From positions 17,149,002 to 17,213,001 of the forward strand of contig NC_045148.1 in NCBI RefSeq assembly GCF_008831285.2: 64,000 bases of DNA, in the 5' to 3' direction. This DNA comes from Nymphaea colorata (taxonomy: Eukaryota > Streptophyta > Magnoliopsida > Nymphaeales > Nymphaeaceae). The translations under genes were made by a program, and so were the position numbers. Below, piece by piece: positions 1 to 11,877 of this stretch. The notes beneath the pieces are model-generated. The model made no database searches. It was given only the letters and a program-made list of their open reading frames with translations, and was not told the origin of the DNA. How positions within the stretch are numbered: position 1 is the stretch's first letter; every line of letters starts with the position of its first letter.

Positions 1-134
1 GTGCCGCTTCTACGAGCGAGCGCGCGTCGAGAACGAGGATGAAACGGATGCAAAAATTCCGGCGTCCCCTTTTATGGTCAAACTGGCCCACCTGCTGACC
101 TCCTGATTGGTCGGTGCGTGCGCGTCGAACATCT

Positions 135-140
135 CACGTG
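135..140. promoter_or_regulatory. G-box (CACGTG) upstream of AOC copy 1
   Basis: A palindromic CACGTG lies about 180 bp upstream of the AOC start codon. The same motif is kept at the same distance in the second copy (47823-47828). G-boxes are bound by MYC2-type bHLH factors that activate jasmonate-biosynthesis genes. That this one works that way is inference from motif and position. Confidence 0.45.
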
Positions 141-318
141 TTCCAAGTGGGGATGGATGATGAAGCCTCCACGGCGCTTCCGATCGACTTCTCATGGTCA
201 TTTAAAGTGCCCCCTCCACCCAAATTCTCTGCAACTTGGAAGGAGATCTGCCCTTTGATCAGTGAGCGCAAAGAAAGAAGAACTGAAACCAGTGAGTAAG
301 AGAACCAGAGAGAGACGA

Positions 319-2145
319 ATGGCTACCATTAGTTCATCGATAGCTTCTTCCCTCACACTGAAATCTGCCAAGCCAAGCCTTTTTTCGTCATCACTCTGCC
401 CATCCTCTGTTGGTTTCAAGCAGAGTGTTGCTGGGACCAGCTTCTTCGGCACCCAACATAAGCTCGAGGCCTTCCATTCCGGAGCGCCGTCTGCTTCACC
501 ATCATCTCGCTCGAACGCCGTTGCTTCTGCGGCATCAGGTATGCGAGTCACTTAATTCTTGCCGCAACCACCATCATCCCTTGCTTTGAATCACCACTAC
601 CATCATCATTTTATCAGCATCAACATGGCATCATCCTGCCATTTGAATTTTTAAGTGCTGCTGATAGCATGATCTATTAATGGTCTGGCAATCAGTAAAA
701 AAATTCTTGCGCGTGTGATCATCATCAATCCCACCATCACACTTGGGATATCACAGATTTAGTGGCCATCAGTTTAATTCCTTCGATTGGTTCTTTAAGG
801 GTGCCTGAAAGATCAATTACGTGACTCCTCACCATCTGCTATAATCTGTCCACTGTTGCCTTGCCGAAAAAATACATGCGGCTCATTTCATGCCATTTCA
901 TCGTCAACGTGCAACATCATGTGCTCATTCACCATATTTAGGTTCTAAGTTTTCTAAGAAAGGAAGATTTGGTTGTTGCAGGAACCGGCGTTCAAGAGCT
1001 GTCTAAGAAGGAATGTGCAGAGAGTACTGGAGTTCAGGAGCTGCATGTCTATGAGATAAACGAGAGGGACAGGAGCAGCCCTGCCTACCTTCGTCTTGGC
1101 CAGAAACAAGTCAACTCGCTCGGTGATTTGGTGCCCTTCACCAACAAGGTTACTGAAATTAACAACTGCTTTCTCTCGATCACATGATTTGTCTATGGTC
1201 CTCATGAATTGGGGAAGTTGATGTAAGTCATGAAACAAATGTGCAGATTTACAGTGGCAACCTGGAGAAGCGTCTGGGAATCAGCGCAGGGATCTGCATC
1301 CTCATACAGCACGTACCAGAGAAGAAGGGCGACCGCTACGAGGCCATCTACAGCATCTACGTCGGTGACTACGGCCACATCTCTATCCAAGTAAGACACA
1401 AAACTTATAAGCTACATACGACCCAGATCAAAAAATTGGATGGCAATCAACCTAGGAGAGTCACCTGACTGTAGAGCCCAATAGGCACTAACTTGTCAAA
1501 ATTAACTGAGACAAAAAAGGTGGTATAAACTATAATGAACAGGTCATATCTTGGACGGATCCATGAATTAGATGACAGTAAGTGACAATGAAGTTAGACC
1601 AACTTGCATGGGTCTACTTCGCGGCCACTCAGCCTACTCCGCATGGCTATGGGTTTGGGTGCTCTCAACTAAGAGAAATATAGCCAAAAACTTGAATCCT
1701 CTTTAATCCTAGAACAACATTACCAACCTTGGAATCCTTACCAAAGTTGATCAATCTAGTTTTGGGCATGGTACAAACCTTGGTAATTCAAGGATTGGTT
1801 AGAACTTACTCATTTGAAGCATTAATCCATTTATGTATACACACGTAATAGACTTAATTTTAATTTCCTTTTCGTATTTTCACGCAGGGACCTTATCTGA
1901 CATACGAAGACACGTACTTAGCAGTAACAGGAGGCTCTGGTATATTCAAAGGAGCTCGTGGACAAGTGAAACTTCACCAGCTGATCTTCCCATTCAAGAT
2001 CTTCTACACCTTCTATCTTGAAGGCATTCCCCCACTGCCTGCTGAGCTGCTTGGGGAACCAGTCCCTCCTTCACCCGCAGTGGAACCTGCCCCTGCAGCC
2101 AAGGCCACAGAGCCCCATGCCACCATCCCTAACTTTACCAACTGA
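319..2145 (+). CDS. AOC: Allene oxide cyclase, copy 1 (four exons)
   Basis: Allene oxide cyclase converts the unstable allene oxide 12,13-EOT into cis-(+)-OPDA in the plastid, a committed step of jasmonate synthesis. Exons are 319-538, 982-1148, 1247-1390 and 1888-2145, all with GT-AG borders; together 789 nt, 262 aa, near the usual family length. The ATG at 319 opens a Ser-rich, basic N-terminus (about 75 residues) typical of a chloroplast transit peptide. The mature part shows the family blocks [52 protein letters not shown] and AVTGGSGIF, ending in NFTN. The Glu/Asn of YEINE, the Asn of PFTNK and the Cys of GICIL, which line the pocket in known AOC structures, are present. TGVQEL occurs twice around the transit/mature junction, a small in-frame duplication. 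The gene is part of the left inverted arm. Confidence 0.93.
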
Positions 2146-3491
2146 TTTGGTTCTCATCCATCTACCATATAGAGCTAGTGACAGCGGATGCATTTTGGTG
2201 GTGCTTCGGCAAGAAAAGGCTTGTGCCGACAAAATGGGAATTCGTTCAAGACAAAAACGGTGACAAAATGGGAATTTAGACAGACTAATGTTAGACTATG
2301 TATCTGTTCCTGTAGCTAAGAATAAATGCTATTAACGTTTTGTCTTAACAAAATGCAACTTCAGTCTCACCATGACAAAAGCCTGTTTCTAGAAGACAAT
2401 GTGAACATTCTATCATGATGCATATCATAGATAGAGAGGGATGCCTTATTTTTTAACAGGAAACTACGAAAGCGCTCTTGAAACTCAGCAGAATCTGAAA
2501 GTTGGTAGTGGGCTTCACATTTGTGCCCTCCATAGAACCATAATTCATATTTTGAACTGCCAACTAATAATGTTTCAAAAGACGCCTTGAGAGCCAATCT
2601 CCTGACGATTCCCTTTCCCACCTGCTTTCCAATTTGCGCAGATAATATAATGTGTCAAATCACATCCAGAAAAGGTAGCTATGATTCTTTCCACGACCCG
2701 TGAACATTATGAGCATTCCTGATTTATTTTCTGCTCTGCCTCCCCGGCGGCTTGAATCCATAGGTATTTGAGTGAAGGACTAATATTGATTTGACATATT
2801 ACCGGATCTGCTCCCGCTTAATTACATAAGTGATCACTATATCTCATTGTAGTCCATGACCCATGTCATATTATATTGGCCGACATTGCCAATATTTTGT
2901 TGATACAGTTAAGAGAAAATGTACTTTTCTGTTTTTAATCAAATTTTAAAATATTTTTAATTGTTTTTGAATTAAAATTTGAAAGTATGCTTTTGTCATC
3001 CAACGCTCATGAGATCAGCTGATATGCCGGATCAATCAGCAAATTAACAAGTTGGTATAATCTTTGGTCACCAGAAGGTATCAAGAGTACAAACTGTTCT
3101 AATAAAATTAAGCACGCAATGGAAATTTACATGGATGATATTTACCAGTCGAATGATTCAAACCGTTAGTTCCTCGGTGTACCTTGTTAATATTCAACAT
3201 TGTCGGCTCCATCTCAGTGAACCTCCTCTATAGCTTCTTTCTTCTCGTTTCTCTTTGTTGTTCTCAATCACACAAACGCCACAATTTCCTTCCAAGCCAC
3301 AGGGACTTCGCTGTGGCGAGAATCCTAAACACTATTATCATGGGCGCTAAGAGAGAGAGAGAGAGAGAGAGAGATTGATTTGACACCAAGCAATATTGAT
3401 GAAAAGAGTAAAAATGACAGGAAACAGTCTTGCAAAACAGAATCTCAGCTTGTTCGGCCGGAAGTCTTGAAGGGGGGAGCAGCCCAGCGAG
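2146..3491. other. AOC copy 1 3' flank, no gene seen
   Basis: AT-rich flank shared in diverged form with 44560-45811 of the other arm. It holds a (GA)n run at about 3351-3374. I see no reading frame with recognisable protein similarity. Confidence 0.5.
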
Positions 3492-4534
3492 TAGGCCTGG
3501 GCATCGGCCCGGCCCGGCCCGGCCCGGCCCGATAAGAGCTGGCCCGATCCGACCCGTTGGGCCGCTTAGCCCGCTCGGGCCCGGCCCATAATATTGCCGG
3601 GCCAGGCCGAGCCGGGTACCGGGCCTGTCCACCCAAAATCAGGCCCGGCCCAGCCCACTTCCCCTCCCGTCTCCTGACTCCCTCCCGGGTAACGTGAGGG
3701 GAAGTGTTTCCGGCGAGCCCTCTTCTTCTACGCTGATTAAAGATCAAAAGCAGCAGAAGAGGAAGGATTGACCGTGCTAATCGCGACGGTGTTTAGCATT
3801 TTGCATTTGAGGTTGGATTGTAGATCGTGTTTCTATCATCTCATCAAAATCTTTGGGTTGGAGAACGGAGAAGGTACTCCATCTGATCGATTCTAGGGTT
3901 TTTCTGCAATTAGATTGAAAGAATCGTGATTTTGGGATTCTTTGGGTGTAAAGATAAAAGGGATTTGTGTTCTTCTTGTTCGGAATCGTTCCGATATAGG
4001 CTAGGGTTTAGGTATCGTCAGGAAGATGGCCGGCCAGGGTCAGAGGCTCAACATCGTTCCGACGGTGACGATGCACGGGGTCATGAAGGCTCGCCTAATC
4101 GGTGCCACAGGCCTACGAGGGGCTACGCCCTACTCAAAAAGAGGAGCGACACGCCGTTGCCTTGACCATTCAGTTCCGGCAGATCCTGAAGAAGATGGGC
4201 GACATCATGAAGACATCCGCTTTCGCCTCATGGAGGCCAAGTATGTTGCCGGTAATAATGTCAAGCACGTCGTCCTCGAGAACGTCCAATCCGCGACGCT
4301 GAAGGTAGGGAAAGGGGGAGTGGAGAGGAGGAGAAAGAGGGAGAGGGGGAGCAGAGAGGAGGAGGAAGACTGGAAGAGGGATTGGCCGAGAGGGGGAAAG
4401 GAAGGAGGGGGAGAGGAGGAGGGAGACGAGAAGGGAGAGAGGGAGAGGAGGAGGGAGAGGGAGACGAGGACAGGAGGAGGGACTGGCCTATCCCGCCCGG
4501 GCCCGGCGGCGGCCCGACCCGACGCCCAGCCCTA
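3492..4534. mobile_element. Short non-autonomous hAT element carrying a V-ATPase D gene fragment
   Basis: The element begins TAGGCCTGGGCATCGG and ends in the near inverted form CGCCCAGCCCTA. It is flanked by a perfect 8-bp target duplication CCAGCGAG (3484-3491 and 4535-4542), as expected for hAT elements. The sub-terminal sequence is dense in CCCGGCC/GGCCCG repeats. The paralogous arm (about 44480-44500, minus strand) has the uninterrupted site, which proves a discrete insertion. It encodes no transposase, so it would have to move in trans. Its ends match the 6.8-kb element at 16422-23214, so the two belong to one family. Confidence 0.88.
4026..4305 (+). pseudogene. Captured fragment of V-type proton ATPase subunit D
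   Basis: V-ATPase subunit D is the central-stalk subunit that turns inside the catalytic head of the vacuolar proton pump. Starting at ATG 4026 the translation reads MAGQGQRLNIVPTVTM, then HGVMKARLIGAT, then in another frame GYALLKKRSD, in a third TIQFRQILKKMGDIMKTSAF, and finally back in the first frame EAKYVAGNNVKHVVLENVQS ATLKV, which are in-order N-terminal blocks of subunit D. At least two frame changes and missing residues between blocks make it non-functional. About 200 bp upstream resembles a genuine 5' leader, ending in a pyrimidine/TAGGGTTT-rich stretch just before the ATG. The blocks run together without obvious introns, so the source may have been a cDNA or a single long exon. The C-terminal half is absent. 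Confidence 0.85.
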
Positions 4535-4542
4535 CCAGCGAG

Positions 4543-4655
4543 GTCGTGAAAATCTCCTATATTTTCAGCATCTTGAGTTAATCCGCTTGGCTGATATTCA
4601 GTTGCTTCTCACGAGATTTGGGATGTATAGATTTGTCATTTATCTGGTTGCTTAG
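4543..4655 (+). pseudogene. Partial copy of an unknown ORF (see 44298-44558)
   Basis: Translation contains ENLLYFQHLELIRLAD and TRFGMYRFVIYL, matching the longer frame at 44298-44558 in the other arm. The copy here is cut off upstream by the hAT insertion, lacks a short internal stretch (WEKVQKFH in the other copy) and stops early. I do not recognise the family. Confidence 0.5.
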
Positions 4656-5115
4656 TTTAATGAGCCAGGATATCGTGGAATTCAGTGGTAATAGCAATAA
4701 TTTTCATTAACTGATGGCTCGATTTTTATGGATTTGACCGCAAACTTTTTTGATCTGCAAAATATTCATGTCTTTGATGTCGGTAGCATATAGACTGACC
4801 AGGACTTTCAGATAAGTAGGGATCTTATACTCAGGCTGAGTCATTTAATAGCTTCTAAAATGGATTCTGCTCTGATTATAGGTGACTGCAAATCTGTCGC
4901 TTCCACTTCTAGTCATGAAAGAAGAGGCAATTCACCAACGATGACGGAAACGTCTAGCAATTAATTGATTCAATTTTGACTCAGAGCTTCTTGAGAATTT
5001 TCATGGAAAATCATGACTCTACTTTATCTAATCTCAGGACCTCTCTGTTCCAAGTTCAAAGCAGGAATACATTATTCACTTGTTTGTTCTAATGTGTGAA
5101 TGACCATTTCAACAA

Positions 5116-5354
5116 CCCATAAGGACAAATTCAATGAAGAAGGAATGATCGTCGCTGAAGGTGAAAGGGAAGCGAAGAAGCTTGAAGATGCTGGTGAGCT
5201 GAAGAGGCTGGAGGAGACAGGGGTTCATGTTAAGTCTTTGTTTCAGATTGAAGATGAAGGGGAGATATATGTGAAGGAAGGACCTGCGATATGTAGGTCT
5301 CCAACAACATACTACGGTTACCAGTTGAAGGTGGCATATATCGCAATTCTTTGA
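5116..5354 (+). pseudogene. TNL C-terminal fragment (post-LRR domain)
   Basis: The frame reads EEGMIVAEGE ... QIEDEGEIYVKEG ... YYGYQLKVAYIAIL and then stops. It aligns with the end of the complete TNL at about 41890-42172 (VEGKVVTEG ... NEEEEIYRCYVQEG ... YKQYHLKMAYFYV). Even the bases just past the stop (TTTGATTCGAT) match. This is therefore the tail of a TNL gene, the post-LRR jelly-roll-like domain, with no TIR, NB-ARC or LRR next to it. It directly abuts copia element A, whose target duplication begins at 5392. Confidence 0.72.
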
Positions 5355-5396
5355 TTCGATGGCAAGTTCAAATTCTGAAGCAAGCCAAGACTTCAT

Positions 5397-6064
5397 TGTT
5401 GGGTCGGGTCCAGCCTCAAAAGAGGACCCGACCCGACCCGTCACTTAAGTGACAGACGGGAGAAAGGAGGGCACCCAATGGTGCCCTTCTCTTACATCTC
5501 TCTCGTTTTCTTTTGGGGAAAAAGAGAACGGAAGGTCTCTTGTGTTGCACAGCAAGAGAGAGAAGGAGAAGAGGAAGGCAAAAAAAAGAAGAAGGAGAAA
5601 TCGCAGCAAGGCGTGTGGGTTGATCGGCATGCCAAGAAAAGAGAGGAAAGACAAAGAAGAAAGAGAAAATGAAGGGAGTCTTCATTGGCTGATTTCTTTC
5701 TTGAATCTTTGGGGTTTTTTCTTTCATTTGCATAAGAGATTGTCATTGTTCTCTTGAGTTCACTGTTTTTCTTAAAACAGTAGGGATATTGCTGCTGGTG
5801 TATTTGGCTCCCTTTCTTGATATATAGAAAGTCTCTCTTGCCGATGGTTTTTTACCTCAATATTGGGGGTTTTTCCACGTAAATTGGTGTCTCCTATTTT
5901 CTGCATTTTTTAGCATATATCTTAGTGTATATTACTGCAATATTGGTGTTGGAAACTCGATCTTATGCTTGCAGCCCTGTGATTCCGTTTTTAGCACTTT
6001 TATGTTGGTTTATCCTCTTTTATTGTTGTTGAAGCATTCTTTTTTGGGGATTACGACTACAACA
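5397..6064 (+). repeat. Copia A 5' LTR
   Basis: 668-bp direct repeat, with its partner at 14689-15353. It starts TGTTGGG and ends CAACA. Several apparent reading frames rich in Lys/Arg/Glu fall inside it; they come from purine-rich LTR sequence and are not genes. Confidence 0.93.
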
Positions 6065-6067
6065 AAG

Positions 6068-6080
6068 TGGTATCAGAGCC
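6068..6080 (+). other. Primer-binding site of copia A (tRNA-iMet)
   Basis: TGGTATCAGAGCC, complementary to the 3' end of plant initiator methionine tRNA, three bases past the 5' LTR. Confidence 0.9.
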
Positions 6081-7354
6081 AAGTTAGTACCAGGTTGGTT
6101 GTGTGCATTCTTATTAAATGATGGAGTCGACCCCCACTAGGATGGTCTCTCTAAATGGAAACAATTGGGCTATATGGAAAGCGAAAATGGAAGATTTGCT
6201 ATATTGTAAAGACCTGTATGCACCTATTGAGAACCAGAAGCCAGCGAATATGATAGATGAAAAATGGAAGTTATTGGACAGTTAGCATCATTAGACAATG
6301 GTTGGATGACTGTGTTTTTCATTTGGTATCCACAGAGACGAGCGCGAAGTCGTTATGGCAGAAGTGGCATCATCTTTACGAGAGGAAAACAACTGGAAAC
6401 AAGGCTTTCTTGATTAGACAATTGGTAAATCTGAAACTTAGAGAGGGAAAACCAGTGTCAGAGCATCTGAATGAAGTGTAGAGCATAATCAATCAGTTGT
6501 TAGCCATGAAAATGATATTAGATGATGAGTTACAGGCACTCTTATTGCTCAGTTCTCTTCCCGACAGTTGGGAGACTTTAGTTGTTTCTTTGAGCAACTC
6601 CGCTCCAGATGATGTGCTTATTATGAAGCATGTAACAAGCATCATTGTAAATGAAGACAAGGAGAAAGTCTCTTGGTACTGGTAGCTCACAGATGGGAGA
6701 CAGGGGCAGACAGAAGAACTGTAACAAATGGTATGACAGGTGAAACTCTAGGTCCAAATCAAGACCCAAGATGACAGGTAAATGCTTTCATTGTGGTATT
6801 TCAAGGCACAAGAAGATTGATTGCAGGAAATGGAAAGAAGAAAAAGAACAGAAAAAGAGGAGTCAAGAGAATATGAAGTCAAAAAGTACACTGCAGGTGC
6901 TTCATATGATGATGTAGTATTATTTTTATTTGAAGAAAATGATTGTCTTACAGTTCAGAATGGTGATTCTACATGGATTTTAGATACTAGAGCATTATAT
7001 CATGCCACACCATGTAGAGAGTTATTCTTATCCTACAGAGCAGATGATTTTGGAGTAGTTCACATGGGCAACAGTGACACTTCGAAGATTGTTGGGATAG
7101 GAGATGTTTGCATTCAGACGAGCACAGGATGCAAGTTGACTTTGAGAGATGTGAGACATGTTCCAGACTTGAGAATGAATCTGATTTCTGTAGAAAAACT
7201 AAGTGAAGATGGATATTGTACTTCGTTTGGTCAAACAGAATGAAAACTGACAAAAGGGGCACTAGTGTTGGCTAGAGGTGACAGATTTGGCTCTTTGTAT
7301 GGGATGAAGTCTCGAATCAGTAATGTGGATGTCAATGCAGTTACTGGTGATTGT

Positions 7355-10300
7355 TAGGGACTCACCCAGTTGCGGCTAGAAAGCGCGAACCGAGCACGAG
7401 TCCTAGTTCCCAAGTCTCCTTGAGGTAATCTAAAACCAAAAATCCTAGCAAATTAAATACAAGGTCTACCCGGCCGGACAGGACCCCGGCGCAAAAATCC
7501 CAAGGAAATGGAATACAAATGCGGGTTACCCTTTACCAAAACACCTAACTAAGGCTTATCCTACTACAATCACTAAAATCGGATGCGAGGCTTTACAAGC
7601 GCGTTCGATACAAATAATCACTCGCAACTCACACACAAACCACAAACATACCACAACTAACGAACAAACCACGCCCAAATCCCAAATAGGACGGCTAGGC
7701 CCGCGGTGGTCGTGTCTTTGGCCTACGGCCTCCGAGGTACCACGTGACGGACAGTCGGTCAAGACCCAGGCTAAAGCAGTAAGAAATAAACTAACAAGTT
7801 CCTAATGCAAAAACAGAACTCCCACCCGAAACTACAAGGGGGACTACGAGAACGTTACCGGCCAAGGCAAACCCTTGGCTGTCCCGAGAGGGATCCGAGG
7901 CTAAGACCGTGCCTCAGATATTGCGCTACGGATCAAAGAAGTCCGCTTGAGGCGAGCCTCCTCGGAGCTTGCTGCAAAGGCTGGGAGACCGGCGGGGAGC
8001 GCACGGCCTGTCTGCCGCTGGACGCCGACGTTGCTGGCGTAGAGAGAGAGCCGGCCGAGGTGGCTCGGCCGACGCTGGCCGCGTGACGAGTGCCGACCGC
8101 GCAGACGGTAGGACGACGGGGAGCGCGCGTCAGAGTGCGCCGCTACTGCTACTGCTGCTACACGTACTCCGGCAGAGTGACGAGGGGGGCGAGTGCCGGA
8201 AGCGGCAGCGCCTACCTGCCTTCCTTCGGGTGTGGCTCGGCCACGGACGTCGGCTGGGGTGTGTTGATTGGGGTGTTGGGCGCAAGGCCCTTTGTCTCTC
8301 TCGTCTTTTCTGGCTCACCCCTCTCCCGCGGTGGTCTCTCTCGTTGCCTTCGAATCTCTTCTCCCCTTTTGACGTCTCCTTGCCCCATGGCGTTTTCCTA
8401 CTCGTCCTCAAGGTAAATCTCGGTCCTTTGTCATTTTCTTTGTGACGTTTTTCTTCTCTTTGTCGTTTCCTAGGTGATTCGACATTGCTTCCTCCATCTG
8501 GTCAACCGAAGGTCCCTCTTCCTTCCACCCTTGTTTTCTTGTCTTTCTCCTTCCTATCGACCGACGGCTTAAGGCTAAGAACCACGAAGTAGCTCCGGCG
8601 AAGGCGCGGCTCCTTAGACCACGAATACTCCCCACGGCATGCTAGTGGATTCGGTACCTTCCTTCCAAAAAACCAGAAGGTTGAGAGGCTGATCCATCAC
8701 CGGGATGATTGAAGAAGGACGGACAACGTTCATCTTCAAAAAGGACTAAAAGCGAGGTTAGTACTTTGGGATTTCTTGTTGGAAATAGGTTGTTCGTTGG
8801 GAGCATTCTAGAGGTGATTTTCTAGTTCGTTCTAAGACTGGTTCACGGTGCCAAACCCGTGAGTTAGTTCTGGAATTCCAGCGGAAAAGCCACCCTTAGA
8901 ATCTCCCTTACGAGGCCTAGATCCGATCTTTTATCTCTTGGTGCAAATCTGGAAGAATCAAGGAACCGACGGTGAAAAATAGTATTGAAATATAGTTCGG
9001 TTTCAAAAGAACTCCACCAGCCAGAACAGCAAGAAAAATACGTGAAAGATGGTGGTTTAGAGAGTGATCACGGCAGAAAATTAGAGTCAAGGTGATCGCC
9101 AAAAGAAAAGGAGTCATTTCGGTTCACTTGGTGAAAATCGGAGTTTCATAACTACGATTGAGCCTTGGCCGGAATAGTCCTATCTTCGGTGGCCGCTGCA
9201 TTCTTTCCGGTCACCCTGAGTTTTCCGACGACAAGGACAGAATTACCCTCCAGTGGATTTGAATTCCTAACTAGCTTGTGGGGGTATTTTGGTCAATCTT
9301 GGAGGAGCGCACTAGGGCCTTCAACCCTAGCCGCCGGTGCTTCATCGCACTTTCCTTGACCGTCGGCTTCAATTTTGGTAAGTCTTCTTCTTTCTTTTGT
9401 TGTGTTAATCCTAGCCCTTATTTGTGCCACGTGTCACCCATCCAAGATCCTTCTCCTTTTGTGTCGACCTACCCTCTTGATTTTATTTCCATCGTAGCCA
9501 CTTGCCTTATCTTCTAGATATCGCATGATTCCACCTTTCCTTGTTTCTAGCTAAGTAGCTTGCCACCTCATCCTTACCCAAATCGTCCCACCCCTTTTCA
9601 CGCATAATTCCCTAAGCACCTGGCCACCTCGTGCTTATCTCATTATCACTTCCTTAAACCGTGTAACCCCTTCCTCCCATCTTGCGAGCCACCTTCTTCC
9701 CCATGGGACCCACACGGCTCCACATGGCATAGCCTTAGGAATTTTCCTTAGCTAGCTTCTCCTCCTTTCCCTCTCGGTTTCTACAGCTCACCCTTTCCAC
9801 AACCGAGCCCCACCTTCTCCTCCTATCGTTGCCACATGTCCTAATCTCCTTTCCTTGTGAGGTTACGAGAGATTCAAGTGGGCCCAAGCCCAAATCACTC
9901 TCCCTTCTTCGTGCGATCCCCCTTCCTTATTCTAAGGAAATTTTGGATCCTCTTTTCCTTATCGCTATCTCTCTTAGCGATTCTCTTGATTGTGAAGATC
10001 TCCCTAGGCGCCTCCTTAGGTAACCTCCACCTGGTCCCTATCCCCAGCCCGTTAGGAAATCTGCTTGCGCCACCTCACCTCTCTTCATTAGGTAACCCCC
10101 TCACTCGAGCCCTTGTTCTGTTCCCATCGTTGCCCTTGCCTTAACTAGATTAGGAAACTACTACCGTTTTTGAATTGCTTCCTTGTAGCTCGAGCCCCAT
10201 CGTGTCACCTTTTGGACTCCCCTTAGCCACGAGCCTCCTTTCCTTATTTGTGGAAAGTAGCCACGGTCAAAAGGCAATCAAGTTAACACTTGCCCAAAGA

Positions 10301-11877
10301 CCGAACCCACTTGTACGGCTAGACCCAAGCCGCCCTTTTCTTCCGCACCCACTTTCTCTCTCTTGAAGTCTTGACTTGATCCGAGTCAACCGTTCTACAA
10401 TTGAACCTAAGCCTAGTCCAAGTCGACCCTTCTCACATCTGAACCCAAATCTAGTCTTAGTCAACCCGAGCTTTGACCTAGCCCAGCCAGTCTTAGACGG
10501 ACCCACTTGTAGTTAGGTCTCCTTGAGTTCTAGACCGAACTCTTCTCCTTAGCTAGGTTCTCCCAGGTTCTAAACCGAACCTTTCCCCTTGGTTAGCTTA
10601 GTCGGCGCTTCTCCTTGGCCAGACCAGCCAAGCCCGAACCAACTTCTAGCTTGCCTCACGCGCCATCTCCCCCCCCTTAGGAAAACCTCCTTGAGTGGCC
10701 TTGTCCTAACCCGTCACCTTTCCTCTTGCCTTAGAAGAATTAGGGAATCTGCACCGCCACCTATCCTCCTTCCGCACTAGCCAACCTAGATGACTCGAGC
10801 TTACCTCGAGTGCCTCTCTTGACCATCTCGCCCGGACCCATCTACTTGGTCCATTAGCAGCTACCTTCTAGTCGACCCTAACTCTCTCTCGGTCTTCATT
10901 GACCTTGACCCGAGCTTAGGCTCGCTTGTCCGAAGCCTTCCCACTTAGCCTCACTTGTAGTTAGGCGACCTCAAATCCTTACCTAATCCCACGGACTAAG
11001 CCTACCCCGACCCTTAAAACCACTTTACTAGACCGAACCTCCTATAGAGCCCAATCCAGCCAAGCCCAACCCGAGCCTTAGATAGGTCTAGGTTTGTTCG
11101 GGTTCCTCCTTGAACCCGCCAGTTCTTGAAGGCTCTCCCCACACTCAAAGGGATCCTTCCAGTGGTAGTAAGCTCTTACTACCACCTTGCGCACGGCCAG
11201 GAGGGCCAGTTCCAGCAGCTGTCCGGCATCCTTTCCTGACTAGCGTGAAGATCATCGGCGCCGAATCTACTTCCTAGCGCTGACGTCCATCGCTGCCATC
11301 TTCAGCCAGCTCCTTTCTCTCCTTGCTGCTGTATTGCCCGAGGATTGGAATTCTCCTCGTGGCCCTTGCTGATCATATCCAAGCCCCAGCTTGGAAGGTA
11401 TAACCCCCATCCCCCTATAGACACGCGGGCAGGGCGCTTTATTATTGCATTTGCTTTTCAGCCCGGCTACGGCCATTGTTGACTTAAGTGGTACCTCGAC
11501 GGCCCTTGGCCTAGACACGACCATGAGTCGACCAGCCTCCTAGGGAATGGGGTGTGGTTTGTACGCTCTAGGATGATGGTTTGAATGGTTTGCATGGTTT
11601 GTTTTGAGTGAGTTGTGAGTGTGATCTTGTATCGCGAACGATTGTAAAGCCTCACATCCCTCGTAGTTATTGTAGTAGGTTTGACTTAGTTAGGTTTTTG
11701 GGATTACCCCTACTTGTATTCACGTCCTACTGGGTTTGCGCCGGGGTCCTGTCCGGCCGGGTAGTCCATTTGTATATTTTGTTTAGGTTTTTGATTTAGG
11801 CTCACCTCAGGAGATCTTGGATTTAGGATTCGGGACTAGGTTCGACTGTTCTAGCTCGGCCGGATTCCGGGGTCCTA
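7355..11877. mobile_element. Element with about 430-bp terminal inverted repeats (Mutator-like or foldback), inside copia A
   Basis: The left end (7355 to about 7800, starting TAGGGACTC) matches the reverse complement of the right end (about 11450-11877, starting TAGGACCCC). Shared blocks include CTACCCGGCCGGACAGGACC, CCTACTACAAT, GAGGCTTTACAA and CGAGGTACCAC. It splits the copia A frame between GMKSRISNVDVNAVTG and LWHKRLGH, which are joined in element B, so both borders are known to a few bases. Flanks GGTGATTGT and GGTACATCGT may be a decayed 9-10-bp target duplication, which would fit a Mutator-like element; that is weak. No transposase was recognised inside. Confidence 0.72.
7801..11450. 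other. Interior of long-TIR element, no recognisable gene
   Basis: GC-rich near 7900-8430, then pyrimidine-rich with many CCTAG/CCTTAG words. A stretch at 8090-8420 resembles the start of a GC-rich gene (short open frames, a possible splice donor CAAGGTAAAT at about 8410), and 9165-9380 could be another exon-like piece. No protein similarity was recognised, so captured host sequence is only a possibility. Confidence 0.4.

Larger units (their letters stand above)
1..5095 (+). repeat. Left arm of large inverted duplication (continues beyond window)
   Basis: This stretch matches the reverse complement of about 43890-47960. Shared parts are the AOC promoter, exons and introns, the 3' flank, a stretch near 3376-3460 (matches 44530-44620), the block at 4543-4660 and the block at 4861-5090. 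The match includes position 1, so the arm starts outside the window. The main difference is a 1-kb hAT insertion at 3492-4534 present only here. Arm boundaries were read by eye and may be off by some tens of bases. Confidence 0.85.

Noticed and set aside
3264-3747. Gly/Pro/Ala-rich frames as a collagen-like protein
   Set aside because: They come from CCCGGCC sub-terminal repeats of the hAT element.
4026-4655. 209-codon open frame starting with V-ATPase D sequence, as a working gene
   Set aside because: Only the first 25 or so and a later 20-odd residues are in the right frame; the middle is out of frame and the C-terminal part is purine-repeat translation. It lies within a transposon with an empty paralogous site.
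5416-5757. Several overlapping Lys/Glu- or Phe/Ser-rich frames on both strands (also at 14770-14967, 24349-24779, 29145-29496)
   Set aside because: They recur only inside the LTRs of the A/B copia family and reflect purine-rich strand bias, not genes.
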